Source: Oerskovia enterophila (GTDB lineage Bacteria; Actinomycetota; Actinomycetes; Actinomycetales; Cellulomonadaceae). Taken from it: 43,194 nt of DNA. The position numbers and the translations under genes were made by a program. The stretch lies in contig NZ_MAQA01000041.1 in NCBI RefSeq assembly GCF_001692445.1, positions 1 to 43,194 on the forward strand, given 5' to 3'. The notes under the pieces are model-generated. The model made no database searches, was not told where the DNA came from, and saw only the letters and a program-made list of their open reading frames with translations. Shown here piece after piece: positions 7,704 to 16,215 of this stretch (its first letter is position 1; each line of letters begins with the position of its first letter).

Positions 7704-7736
7704 TTCGTGGACCACCTCCTTTCCCATGTGCCGACG

Positions 7737-7766
7737 ACGCTACGCCTGGCCCACGACGGCTGCCAA
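7737..7766 (-). promoter_or_regulatory. Promoter of the structured unit downstream of the MFS gene
   Basis: On the minus strand, TTGGCA (7766-7761) and TAGCGT (7742-7737) are 18 bases apart. Transcription would start near 7730, just before the strong ribosome-binding sequence. It lies about 20 bases past the stop of the efflux-pump gene. Confidence 0.5.
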
Positions 7767-7784
7767 GGGTATTTCTCCCACGGC

Positions 7785-9524
7785 TCAGCGGGCCGTGGCG
7801 TCGGGCTCGGGAGCCGGCGCCGCGGACGTGCCTGGCCTCGGTCCACCCTGGTCGACGCCCTCGCGCCGGGAGGCCGCGACGACCCGCAACGAGCACAGCA
7901 GACCCAGGAGCAGGAAGCCCCCCGCGACGTACAGCGAGATGCGGGTGCCGTCGCTGAAACCGTCGGACAGCGCGTCGACGACCTCGGGCGTCTTCTCGCC
8001 GAACTGGCTCGTGGTGCCCTCGGCGCGCAGCTGCGGGATGGTCCCGCCCGCGGACTGCTGGGTCGCGTCCGCGACCTGCGTCGCGACCGCGGGCGGGACG
8101 CCGTCGACCTTCTCGAGCGCGGGCGGGACCGCGGTCGAGAGGCCGATCGCGAGCGCGGCACCGATGAACGCGGTGCCCAGCGCCGAGCCGAGCTGGCGTG
8201 CCGTGGACTGCGTCGCGGACGCCTGGCCGGACTCCTCCTCGGGGACGTCGACGAGCGTCGTGCCCGTGAGCTGCGCGGACGCGAGCCCCAGGCCGAGGCC
8301 GTAGATCACGAGCAGGGCCGCGATGAGCCACGACGACACGGTCGGCGTCACGACGAGCGCGACCGCGAGCACCCCGACGACCTCGAGCACGAGGCCCAGG
8401 ACGATCGTGCGCGGCGACCCGATCGCGGCCGCGAGGTGCCGCGCCATGGCCCCCGAGACGAACGCCCCGGCAGCCATGGTCGCGAGGACCACGCCCGCGC
8501 CCAGGCTCGTCAGTCCCAGGATGTTCACGAGGTAGAGCGGCAGCACGAAGATCAGGCCGAACTCGCCGATCGCGACGAGCATCGCGGTGAGGTTGCCCCA
8601 GCGGAACGTCGCGACGCGGAAGAGCGTGAGGTCGAGCAGGGCCGAGCGCGCGATCCGCGCGCGGTGCCGCTCCCAGAACGCGAACAGGACGAGGAAGAGC
8701 ACGCCGATCGCCCCGATCACGGGCACGGGCGAGACGGGGGCGTCGGTCCCCCAGACCGCCCCGAAGAGCTTGAGCTCCGCCTTGGGCGTCCACCAGCCGA
8801 GGGACTGCCCCTCGATCAGCGCGAACACGACCGCACCGAACCCTAGCGCGCTCGTCAGCAGGCCGACGACGTCGAGCCCCGGCACCGTGATGTGCGCACG
8901 TGTCTCGGGAACCACGAGGATCGCCCCGATGATGACCGCGATCCCGATCGGGATGTTGACGAGGAAGATCCACGGCCACGTGAACGACGTCGTGAGCCAA
9001 CCACCGAGGAGCGGCCCGACCGCGGCCATGCCCGAGATCACCGCACCCCAGATGCCGAACGCGACCGCCCGGTCCTTGCCGCGGAACGTCGCGTTGACGG
9101 TCGACAGGGTCGCGGGGAGGACGAACGCGCCGCCGACCCCCTGGATCAGGCGCGCGACGATGAGGGTCCCGGCGTCGTCGGCCTGGGAGGCCAGGATGCT
9201 GCCGCCGAGGAAGACCACGACACCCACGAGGAGCAGGTTGCGTCGCCCGAGCCGGTCGCCCAGGCGGCCCGCGGTCAGCAGCAGCGCCGCGAACACGACC
9301 GAGTAGGACGCGTTGACCCACTGCGCGTCGTTGAGGTCGAGGTGCAGGTCCTCGATGATCGTCGGGAGCGCGACGCCCACGATCGTCCCGTCGAGCACGA
9401 TCATCGACAGCGCGGTCGCCAGGACGAACAGCCCCGCCCAGCGGTGGTCGCGCTTCGCCGCCGTGGTCGACGACCCTCCCGGTGCGGCGGGCGCCGTGCC
9501 CGACTCGTCCGACTGCGCGCTCAT
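7785..9524 (-). CDS. DHA2-family MFS multidrug efflux transporter
   Basis: A 579-residue inner-membrane protein with 14 predicted helices, the EmrB/QacA (DHA2) length and layout. Motif C-like and A-like sequences are visible: helix 1 with the D in SMIVLDGTIVGVALPTI, loop 2-3 GRLGDRLGRRNLLLVG, and IVARLIQGVGGAFVLPATLS. Such proton antiporters export drugs or cationic compounds. GAAGGAG lies just before the ATG. The NmrA-type reductase gene is 48 bases upstream on the same strand, so the two may be co-transcribed, suggesting detoxification of one class of compound. The long periplasmic segment between the last two helices (VPPALEKVDGVPPAVATQ) is typical of this family. No TetR regulator is adjacent. 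Confidence 0.95.
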   Translation of the reverse strand: MSAQSDESGTAPAAPGGSSTTAAKRDHRWAGLFVLATALSMIVLDGTIVGVALPTIIEDLHLDLNDAQWVNASYSVVFAALLLTAGRLGDRLGRRNLLLVGVVVFLGGSILASQADDAGTLIVARLIQGVGGAFVLPATLSTVNATFRGKDRAVAFGIWGAVISGMAAVGPLLGGWLTTSFTWPWIFLVNIPIGIAVIIGAILVVPETRAHITVPGLDVVGLLTSALGFGAVVFALIEGQSLGWWTPKAELKLFGAVWGTDAPVSPVPVIGAIGVLFLVLFAFWERHRARIARSALLDLTLFRVATFRWGNLTAMLVAIGEFGLIFVLPLYLVNILGLTSLGAGVVLATMAAGAFVSGAMARHLAAAIGSPRTIVLGLVLEVVGVLAVALVVTPTVSSWLIAALLVIYGLGLGLASAQLTGTTLVDVPEEESGQASATQSTARQLGSALGTAFIGAALAIGLSTAVPPALEKVDGVPPAVATQVADATQQSAGGTIPQLRAEGTTSQFGEKTPEVVDALSDGFSDGTRISLYVAGGFLLLGLLCSLRVVAASRREGVDQGGPRPGTSAAPAPEPDATAR

Positions 9525-9572
9525 GGACGCTCCTTCGAGTAGGGGGCGATGCGGTGCCCCTGGGGGGTGGGG

Positions 9573-10484
9573 TCAGGCCGGGAGGAGGTGGTCCCACTCC
9601 TCGGGGTAGTCGTCGAGCCACGACGCGAGGGACTGGGCGGGCCGCCCGGCGAAGCGCTCGACGACGTCGCTCACCACCGCCAGGTCGCCCGCGGCGATCG
9701 CGGTGTAGGACGAGACCCAGCCGTCGACCGCGAACGGCGGCGCGGCGTAGACGGCCCGGGACGCGTACGCCTCCTCGACGGTCTCCGGGTGGTACGTGAT
9801 GCTCCGGCCCGTGACCTGGGACAGCAGCGCGGCGACCTCGGTGAGCGTCAGCGCCTCGGGACCTGTGAGGTCGTAGGCCTTGCCGTCGTGCTGCGCGGGG
9901 CGCTCGTCGAGGAGGATTGCGGTCGCGACGTCGGCGATGTCGTCGTGCGAGACCGAGGACAGGCGCCCGTCGCCCCCGGGGCCGCGGATCACACCGTCGT
10001 CCCCGACCATGTGGACCAGACCCTGGTGGTAGAGGTTGTCGCGCAGGAACGTGTGCTTGAGGCCCGTGCCCTTGATGTACTCCTCGGTGTACCAGTGGTC
10101 GCGCGCGAACGTGAACGTGGCCTCCGGGGCCGCGCCGAGGAACGACACGTAGACGATGCGCTCGACCCCGGCAGCCACGGCCGCGTCGACGGCGGCCCGG
10201 TGCTCCTCGACCCGGTTCGGGGCCTCGCGGGCCGAGACCAGGAAGACCGAGCTCGCGCCCTGGAAGGCACGGACCATGTTCGGGGTGTCGGTGTAGCCGG
10301 CCGCGACGGCGACCTCGGACTCGGGCAGCGGCTCGCCGTCGAGCAGGCGGGGTGCGCGCGTCGTGTCGCGCACGACGAGGCGCTGCCGCGCGCCCTCGGC
10401 GGCCAGCCGCAGCGCGAGCTTGGAGCCCAGCCGTCCGCTCGCCCCGGTCACGGCGACGAGCCCCGAGTCGGTCCTGATGGTCAT
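9573..10484 (-). CDS. NmrA/SDR-type NAD(P)-dependent oxidoreductase
   Basis: A 303-residue protein with an N-terminal NAD(P)-binding motif VAVTGASGRLGSKLALRLA (~residue 10). It is an atypical short-chain dehydrogenase of the NmrA / quinone oxidoreductase 2 (QorB-like) class; YVSFLGAAPEATFTFARDHWYTE fits this group. These proteins reduce quinones or sense NADPH/NADP. The start is the ATG at 10484, six bases after a TACCGT hexamer, with no Shine-Dalgarno, so probably leaderless. The efflux gene follows 48 bases downstream. A quinone-detoxification pair is a reasonable inference. Confidence 0.9.
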   Translation of the reverse strand: MTIRTDSGLVAVTGASGRLGSKLALRLAAEGARQRLVVRDTTRAPRLLDGEPLPESEVAVAAGYTDTPNMVRAFQGASSVFLVSAREAPNRVEEHRAAVDAAVAAGVERIVYVSFLGAAPEATFTFARDHWYTEEYIKGTGLKHTFLRDNLYHQGLVHMVGDDGVIRGPGGDGRLSSVSHDDIADVATAILLDERPAQHDGKAYDLTGPEALTLTEVAALLSQVTGRSITYHPETVEEAYASRAVYAAPPFAVDGWVSSYTAIAAGDLAVVSDVVERFAGRPAQSLASWLDDYPEEWDHLLPA

Positions 10485-10582
10485 GCGTCCACGGTAGGCC
10501 GGGCGGAGGGGAACCGCCTGGGGGCGGTCAGTGTCCGCCCGGTCGCGGCCTGCGGGAACGGCTGCTCCGGCACACTGGAGGC

Positions 10583-11158
10583 GTGACGACACCGACCCCC
10601 GACGACGCCCCTCGTACCGCGACCCCCGACCCCTCCCGCCGGCCCTACCGCGTGATGACGGTCTGCACGGGCAACATCTGTCGCTCCCCCATGGCCGAGA
10701 TCGTGCTGCGCGACCGCTTCGAGGCTGCGGGCCTCGGCGGGAGGGTCGTGGTGGACTCGACGGGCATCAGCTCGGAGGAGCACGGCAACCCCGTGGACCG
10801 TCGCGCCCGGCGCGTCCTGGCCGAGCACGGGTACGACACGGGCGAGGGCCACCACGCCCGGCAGGTCCGCCCGAGCGACGTGGTCTCGCGCGACCTCGTG
10901 CTCCCCATGACCTCGCAGCACGCCCGCGCGCTGCGGCGCCTGCACGGCGACGGGAACGTGCGCATGTACCGGTCGTTCGACCCGGCGGCGCCCGTCGTCG
11001 CACCCGAGCGGGTCGAGCGCGACGAGCACCTGCTCGACATCGACGACCCCTGGTACGGGGGCATGCAGGACTTCGAGGACTGCCTGGCGCAGGTCGAGGC
11101 CGCGGCCGACGGGATCGTCGAGCACGTGCGTCAGGAGCTGGCCAGGCGTCAGGCCTGA
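10583..11158 (+). CDS. Low-molecular-weight protein-tyrosine phosphatase
   Basis: A 191-residue cytosolic phosphatase. The P-loop VCTGNICRSPMAE holds the catalytic Cys and Arg (CX5R, ~residues 28-34), and the general-acid region DIDDPWYGGMQDFEDC carries the DP motif. It dephosphorylates phosphotyrosine, often on polysaccharide-export kinases. The GTG start at 10583 gives a 22-residue N-terminal extension rich in Pro and Thr. It lies six bases after CACACT (10571-10576), so translation is probably leaderless; the GGAG between them is too close to serve as a ribosome site. The stop lies inside the tail of the convergent hydrolase gene (10-base overlap). No tyrosine kinase is adjacent. Confidence 0.93.
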   Translation: MTTPTPDDAPRTATPDPSRRPYRVMTVCTGNICRSPMAEIVLRDRFEAAGLGGRVVVDSTGISSEEHGNPVDRRARRVLAEHGYDTGEGHHARQVRPSDVVSRDLVLPMTSQHARALRRLHGDGNVRMYRSFDPAAPVVAPERVERDEHLLDIDDPWYGGMQDFEDCLAQVEAAADGIVEHVRQELARRQA

Positions 11159-12324
11159 GCGCGCGCGCCCGACCTGCCGAACCACCCGCGCACGGCGTCG
11201 CGCACCGCCCCGGCGGTGCGCCCGACCCACCCGGGCGCCCGGCCGTCCGGCGTCGGGTCCTCCTCGGGCGCGGGGGGACGCTCGGGCACGTAGCCCCGCA
11301 CCCACGTCGCGATGTCGTCGTACGCCACGGCCCGCACCGGCGGGGCCGAGAGGACGACGTCGTGCAGCGCCCCGTCGATCCGCACGAGCGTGACCTGGCT
11401 GCCCAGGTCGGTCGAGCGGCGCGCGATCCCGACGACGTCGAGCGCGGTGTCGCTGCGCATCATCTCGGGCGACCACGTGGGCAGCAGGGTGCTGCGCGCC
11501 GAGAGCAGCACGAGCACGGGGACCGTGATCCCGAGGCCGCGCTCGACCGTCCCCTGCCCGCGCAGGATCGCGGTCAGCCAGGCCGGGTGCGTCGGGAACC
11601 CGCGCACGGGGCGCCACGCGAGGTCGTAGTCCCACTCGCCGTCGAGCGTGCGGGACACCGAGCGCGTGTAGAAGCCGAGGTCGACCTGGGGCAGCGGCGC
11701 TCGCGGGTCGAGGCGCGCCTGGAGCTCGAGCGCGGGCGCGAGGACCTTGCGCCCGATCCCCCGGGCCTGGAACTCGAGCCACGGGCTGTTGAGCACGAGC
11801 GCGGCGACGCGGTCCTGGTGGCGCGCGGTCCACAGGCTCATGGTCAGGCCTCCCGTCGAGTGCGCCATGAGGACCAGGCTGCGCTCGTGCTTGGGGCGGT
11901 CCGCGGTCAGGATGCCGTGGCCCATGGTGGTGAGCGCGGCCTCGATGTCCTCGTCGTACGTCGCGAGGTCGGTCACGAACCCGGGGGTCTGCCCCGGGCG
12001 GAGGCTGCGCCCGTACTTGCGCAGGTCGAGCGCGAAGAAGCGTGCGCCGCGCGCCTCCCAGAAGTCCGCGAGCTCGGTCTGGAAGAAGTAGTCGGACCAC
12101 CCGTGCACGTACAGGACGTCGATCCCGCGGTCGGCGACCAGCGGGTCGCGGGACTCCCGGGCGTCGGCCGCGGAGCCGCCGCCCGCCCGACGGCGTCGCA
12201 CGAGCGTCGCGACCACCTCGCCCTCGTCGTCGGGCGTGAGGGGCAGGGTCAGCTGCTCGAACCCGTCGAGCACGTCCGGCTGCCACCTCGGGGTCTCGGC
12301 GGGTCGGGCGGTGGGTTCGGGCAT
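11149..12324 (-). CDS. Alpha/beta hydrolase (serine lipase-like)
   Basis: A 391-residue protein. Strand and oxyanion region IDVLYVHGWSDYFFQTELADF, nucleophile elbow VLMAHSTGGLTMSLW (Ser in AHSTGG), and the late His in IDGALHDVVLSAP make a full Ser-Asp-His triad plausible, with the acid in VLVLLSARSTLLPTW or nearby. The closest style is the lysophospholipase / monoacylglycerol lipase group. The C-terminal 50 residues are Pro-rich and basic. The start ATG follows TACCCT by six bases (leaderless). There is no signal peptide, so it is cytosolic. Substrate unknown. It overlaps the phosphatase gene tail to tail. Confidence 0.87.
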   Translation of the reverse strand: MPEPTARPAETPRWQPDVLDGFEQLTLPLTPDDEGEVVATLVRRRRAGGGSAADARESRDPLVADRGIDVLYVHGWSDYFFQTELADFWEARGARFFALDLRKYGRSLRPGQTPGFVTDLATYDEDIEAALTTMGHGILTADRPKHERSLVLMAHSTGGLTMSLWTARHQDRVAALVLNSPWLEFQARGIGRKVLAPALELQARLDPRAPLPQVDLGFYTRSVSRTLDGEWDYDLAWRPVRGFPTHPAWLTAILRGQGTVERGLGITVPVLVLLSARSTLLPTWSPEMMRSDTALDVVGIARRSTDLGSQVTLVRIDGALHDVVLSAPPVRAVAYDDIATWVRGYVPERPPAPEEDPTPDGRAPGWVGRTAGAVRDAVRGWFGRSGARAQA

Positions 12325-12374
12325 GTCCCGAGGGTAGGAGCCGGGGTGCGGGGGCGCGCGGTGGGAGGGGTGAG

Positions 12375-13028
12375 TCAGGTCCCGTCGTCGTCCCGCCGTG
12401 CCCGACGGCGCCACCACCGTCGGGTCCCCGTCGCGCCCTGGGTGCGGCTCGCGCGGGGCGAGCGGTCCGCAGCGGTGCGGGACGCCGTCGGGCCGGGTGC
12501 GCCGCCGGGCGCGCGACGCTCGCGCCACAGAGCCACCTCCTCCTCGACGTCGCGCAGGGGCGTGACCACCGGAGGGCCGCCCAGGAGCTGGCGCCGTGCG
12601 TCGACGACGCGGGCGTTGAACTCCTCGACGACCTCGCGCACCGAGTCCTCGGAGAACTGGCGGTCGAGCTGGTCGCGCAGCCGGGCGTCGTCGGCCCGGA
12701 GCTGGGCCGGGGGCAGGACGCCCGTGATCTGCTCGCGCTCGACGAGGCTCTTGAGCCACCAGTCGGGGTCGTGGTGGGAACCCAGCCCGGGGATGGGCTT
12801 GCCCGCGAGCGGCAGGTCGTCGAACTCGCCGCGGGCCATGGCCTGGCGCACGAGCTCGTCGACCCACTGGCCGCGGTTCTCGAGCGGCAGCCGGGGCCCC
12901 GCGGTCCGCGGGGGCTCCGTCGCCTCGTCCTCGGCACCGTCCTCCTGGGGGTCCTCCGCCGCCTCGCGCGCCGCCTCGCGGTCGACGCGGTACTGCGCGG
13001 CCCGGCGCACCGGGTCGTCCTCGCTCAT
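12375..13028 (-). CDS. DUF1992 (DnaJC28-like) protein
   Basis: A 217-residue soluble protein. The conserved domain (residues ~50-125) carries VDELVRQAMARGEFDDLPLAGKPIPGLG, then DPDWWLKSLVEREQITGVLPP and LRDQLDRQFSEDSVREVVEEFNARV. This is the DUF1992 signature shared with eukaryotic DNAJC28. No J domain is present. The function is unknown in bacteria. The N-terminus is acidic and the C-terminal ~45 residues are Arg/Ala-rich and disordered. GGGAGG lies upstream of the ATG at 13028. It is divergent from the phytochrome gene. Confidence 0.9.
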   Translation of the reverse strand: MSEDDPVRRAAQYRVDREAAREAAEDPQEDGAEDEATEPPRTAGPRLPLENRGQWVDELVRQAMARGEFDDLPLAGKPIPGLGSHHDPDWWLKSLVEREQITGVLPPAQLRADDARLRDQLDRQFSEDSVREVVEEFNARVVDARRQLLGGPPVVTPLRDVEEEVALWRERRAPGGAPGPTASRTAADRSPRASRTQGATGTRRWWRRRARRDDDGT

Positions 13029-13205
13029 GGGTGCCTCCCTGCGGCCGTCTCGCGAGCGTGCTGGTCCCATCCTTCCTGGTCCTCCCGCTCGCGGAGAAGA
13101 GGCTCGACCACGGAGACTGGCACCCGACGAGACCGGCACGGGGGCGCCCCGTGCGATCGAGGTTGTACGCTGGGCCGCCGCGCTCGGACAGGCGGTGTGC
13201 TCGTG

Positions 13206-13270
13206 CCCGGTGATGAAGCCGCCGGGACAGGCCCGGCAGCGTGCTGCCGTGAACGGCCCGCATCTGCGGG
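13206..13270 (+). promoter_or_regulatory. Structured 5' leader of the phytochrome-phosphatase gene
   Basis: Three hairpins follow in a row: CCCGG/CCGGG (13206-13210 with 13222-13226), GGCAG-CGTG-CTGCC (13235-13248) and CCCGC-ATCT-GCGGG (13257-13270). The last overlaps the ribosome site GGGAGGTGGAG at 13268-13278, so it could hide it. A TACGCT hexamer at 13166-13171 would start the RNA near 13178. No known riboswitch consensus was recognised. Confidence 0.4.
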
Positions 13271-13283
13271 AGGTGGAGCTGCA

Positions 13284-15569
13284 ATGACACAGAGCACTGA
13301 CGAAGGACTGCTCGGACCGGCCGAGGCGATCGACCTCGAGAACTGCGCCCGGGAACCCATCCACATCCCGGGCCGGATCCAACCGCGCGGGGTCCTGCTG
13401 GTGGTCCGCGAGGGTGACGGCCGGGTGGTGCAGTGCTCCACGAACGTGCGCGACGTCCTGGGGCTCGCGCCGCAGGACGTGATCGGTGCCGGGCTGACCG
13501 AGGTCCTCGGCCCCCAGGACGCCACCAGGCTGCTCGACCATGCCGCGCGGCACCAGGACCTGGCCCCCCACAACCCGGTCGAGATCCGCACGGGGCACGG
13601 GCGCACGGTCGAGACCGACGCGATCCTGCACCGCCCGCCGCTCCCGGACGGCGCCGAGCCCGTCGTCGTGATCGAGCTCGAGCAGGCCGTCGTGCGGCCG
13701 CTGAGCTTCCCCAACACGTACCAGGCCGTGCGCACGGCGCTCGCGGACCTCGACCGGGCGTCGACGCTCGACGCGCTGTTCACGACGGCGGCCGAGCACG
13801 TGCGCCGCCTGACGGGCTTCGACCGCGTGATGATCTACCGGTTCGACGCCGACCACAACGGCGAGGTCGTCGCCGAGGCCAAGCGAGAGGACCTCAACTC
13901 GTTCTACGGGCTGCACTACCCCGCGACGGACATCCCCCGCCAGGCCCGGGCGCTGTACGAGAAGAACTGGATCCGGCTGATCGACGACGTGGACTACGTC
14001 CCGAGCGACGTCGTCCCCACGGCCCTCCCGACGACGGGCGAACCGCTCGACCTCACGTACTCGACCCTGCGCAGCGTCTCCCCCATCCATCTCGAGTACC
14101 TGCGGAACATGGGCGTGGGAGCCTCGATGTCGATCTCGCTGCTGCGCGACGGGAGGCTGTGGGGCCTCATCGCGTGCCACCACTACTCCGGCCCGCACCA
14201 TCCGTCCTACGCCGTGCGGGCCGCGGCGGAGTTCCTGGGGTCGGCGCTCTCGGTGCTGCTCGTGGCACAGAGCGAGGAGGACCGGCTCGTCGCGTCGCGG
14301 GCCTCGTCGAGGCTGCTCGCCGGGCTCGTCGCCGACAGCCGCGACGAGGACACCTCGCTCGTCGAGGCCATGACGGCCGACGGGCGTCTCCTCGACCTCG
14401 TGGACGCCGACGGCGTCGTCGTGCTCGCCGAGGGGCGTTCGGCGTCGCTCGGACGGGTACCCGAGGAGGAGGGCGTCGCGCTGCTCGTCGGGTGGCTCAC
14501 GGGCCGGCTCGCCGAGACCGCCGACGAGGTGGTGGCGGTCGACTCGCTGCGCGTCGCGGCCCCCGAGATCGCCGACCTGCTGCCCGACGTCGCGGGCGTC
14601 CTGGGCGTGCTCCTGAGCGACGGGCAGGCCGTGGTCTGGCTCCGGGACGAGGTGCTGCGCAGCGTCGACTGGGGCGGCGACCCCCACAACAAGGCCATCG
14701 CGCTGAGCGAGGGCGACACGGTCCGGCTCAGCCCCCGCAGGTCGTTCGACCGGTGGCGCGAGGTCGTCAGCGGCCACAGCGAACCGTGGGCCGAGGACGC
14801 GGTCGAGAGCGCGGGCGCCCTGCGCAGCCACCTGGTCGAGGCGCTCTACCTCCGTGGACGACGGGACGTGCGGGCCGCGGAGGCGCTCCAGCGCAGCCTG
14901 CTCCCCGCGACGCTGCCCGACGTGCCGGGCTGGGACGTGACCGCGCGCTACGAGCCGGCCGGCGGCGGGTTCGTCGGCGGGGACTGGTACGACGCGTTGC
15001 TGCTGCCCTCGGGGGCGCTCGCGCTCGTCGTCGGCGACGTCACGGGCCACGGGCTCCAGGCCGCCGCCTCGATGGGGCAGATCCGCAACACGCTGCGCGC
15101 AGCGCTCGTGCGCGCAGGGACCGCGCAAGGGGCCGTCGAGCAGCTCGCCGAGACGGTGCAGTGGACCATGCCCGGGCAGATCGCGACGCTCGTGGTCGCG
15201 GTCGTGGACCTCGAGACCGGCACGGTCGAGTACGTCACGGCCGGGCACCCGCCGCCCTTCTTCCTGGTCCCGGGCGAGGGCGTCGTCTGGGGGCGGCTGC
15301 TGGGCAGCCCGCCGCTCGGGCTGCCCAGCCAGGGCGTCGTCGCCGGGACCACCACGATCGGACCCGGAGGTGCGCTCGTGCTCTACAGCGACGGGCTCTT
15401 CGAACGTCGCGACGAGTCCCTCAAGGCCGGGCTGCGGCGGCTCGCGGGGACGTTCGCCGAGCACGTGGGCGACGTCGACGCGGTGCTGCGCTCGACCCGG
15501 GACCCCGAGTCCGAGGACGACGCGACCCTGCTGGTGCTCCGCCGTCGGGCCCGGGACGCGCGCGGCTGA
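13284..15569 (+). CDS. Bacteriophytochrome with SpoIIE/PP2C phosphatase output
   Basis: A 761-residue soluble light sensor. PAS (residues ~15-130) holds the biliverdin-binding Cys21 in ENCAREPIHIPGRIQPRG, the position used by bacteriophytochromes. GAF (~145-315) carries LTGFDRVMIYRFDADHNGEV and the chromophore-pocket motif YPATDIPRQARALY. PHY (~330-510) carries the tongue motif around SPRRSFDRWREVV and SEPW. A helical linker leads to a PP2C/SpoIIE domain (~545-755) with the metal-binding acids in GGDWYDA, VGDVTGHG, LYSDGLFE and EDDATLLVL. All four are present, so an active Mn-dependent Ser/Thr phosphatase is expected. Homologous cores switch between red- and far-red-absorbing states and usually drive a histidine kinase; here the output is the RsbU type. 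The kinase and STAS partners lie just downstream on the other strand. No heme oxygenase for biliverdin is in the window. Confidence 0.95.
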   Translation: MTQSTDEGLLGPAEAIDLENCAREPIHIPGRIQPRGVLLVVREGDGRVVQCSTNVRDVLGLAPQDVIGAGLTEVLGPQDATRLLDHAARHQDLAPHNPVEIRTGHGRTVETDAILHRPPLPDGAEPVVVIELEQAVVRPLSFPNTYQAVRTALADLDRASTLDALFTTAAEHVRRLTGFDRVMIYRFDADHNGEVVAEAKREDLNSFYGLHYPATDIPRQARALYEKNWIRLIDDVDYVPSDVVPTALPTTGEPLDLTYSTLRSVSPIHLEYLRNMGVGASMSISLLRDGRLWGLIACHHYSGPHHPSYAVRAAAEFLGSALSVLLVAQSEEDRLVASRASSRLLAGLVADSRDEDTSLVEAMTADGRLLDLVDADGVVVLAEGRSASLGRVPEEEGVALLVGWLTGRLAETADEVVAVDSLRVAAPEIADLLPDVAGVLGVLLSDGQAVVWLRDEVLRSVDWGGDPHNKAIALSEGDTVRLSPRRSFDRWREVVSGHSEPWAEDAVESAGALRSHLVEALYLRGRRDVRAAEALQRSLLPATLPDVPGWDVTARYEPAGGGFVGGDWYDALLLPSGALALVVGDVTGHGLQAAASMGQIRNTLRAALVRAGTAQGAVEQLAETVQWTMPGQIATLVVAVVDLETGTVEYVTAGHPPPFFLVPGEGVVWGRLLGSPPLGLPSQGVVAGTTTIGPGGALVLYSDGLFERRDESLKAGLRRLAGTFAEHVGDVDAVLRSTRDPESEDDATLLVLRRRARDARG

Positions 15570-15616
15570 CGCACTCCTCGCGCGCCGGCTGCGCCTAGCG
15601 TGCCGGCTGCGCCGGC

Positions 15617-15634
15617 CGTGCCCCCGAGGGCACG
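15617..15634. terminator. Hairpin between convergent genes
   Basis: CGTGCCC-CCGA-GGGCACG forms a perfect 7-bp stem in the 78-base gap between the phytochrome stop and the stop of the RsbW-like gene. There is no T run; it may end both transcripts. Confidence 0.5.
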
Positions 15635-15647
15635 CGCGCTCCGCCGG

Positions 15648-16118
15648 TCAGGGCGCCGCCGCTGCCGGCACGGCCGGCGACGCGGCGTCCCGTGCTGCGC
15701 CGAGGCGCGCCCAGACGTGCTTGCCCTCGGCGACGAACCAGCCCACGTCGAGCGCGAGCCGCTGCGCCAGGACGAGCCCGAACCCGCCGTCGCCCGGGAG
15801 TCGCGGGGCGGCCACCACGGGGGCTCGGCTCGTGTCCTGGTCGATCACGTCGACGATGTACTCCTCGCCGTCGGTGAGGAGCTGGACGGTCGTCGGCGGA
15901 CGTCCGTGCCGCAGCGCGTTCGTGGCGAGCTCGCTCGCGACCAGGACGATCTTCTCCGAGACCTCGGCCATCGCACCGTCGGGGGCCAGCGGACGCCCTG
16001 TCAGCTCCTGGTGCAGCGACGTGCGCAGGATCGAGAGCTCGTCGAGCGAGTCGAGCTGCCAGACGCGGACCACGTGGAAGGTCTCGGGCGGACGGGACGA
16101 GGGGATCGTGATGTCCAT
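15648..16118 (-). CDS. RsbW-like anti-sigma factor kinase (HATPase_c)
   Basis: A 156-residue GHKL ATPase. The N-box is SEKIVLVASELATNALRHGRPP (~55-75), the D-box DVIDQDTSRAPVV, and the G-box GDGGFGLVLAQRLALDVGW. No histidine phospho-acceptor domain is present, as in RsbW/SpoIIAB. Such proteins hold a sigma factor or another client and phosphorylate a STAS antagonist on Ser. GGAGGA lies before the ATG at 16118. It follows the STAS gene by 97 bases on the same strand. The Ala/Pro tail after residue 140 is probably disordered. No sigma gene is in the window, so the client is unknown. Confidence 0.93.
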   Translation of the reverse strand: MDITIPSSRPPETFHVVRVWQLDSLDELSILRTSLHQELTGRPLAPDGAMAEVSEKIVLVASELATNALRHGRPPTTVQLLTDGEEYIVDVIDQDTSRAPVVAAPRLPGDGGFGLVLAQRLALDVGWFVAEGKHVWARLGAARDAASPAVPAAAAP

Positions 16119-16215
16119 GGGCGTTCCTCCGTGGGTTCACAGCGTGCGTGCGTTCGTGCGGGGTGTGCGGGTGCGACGCCGTGGCCGGGGGTGGTGGCCC
16201 GTGGCGTCGGGACGG

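Noticed and set aside
7500-7730. T-box or SRP RNA in the structured intergenic region
   Set aside because: The T-box GGGTGGNACCGCG block and the SRP GGAA/AGCA loop are absent.
13193-13283. Known riboswitch (cobalamin, c-di-AMP or ZTP) before the phytochrome gene
   Set aside because: The conserved core sequences of these classes could not be found; only simple hairpins are present.
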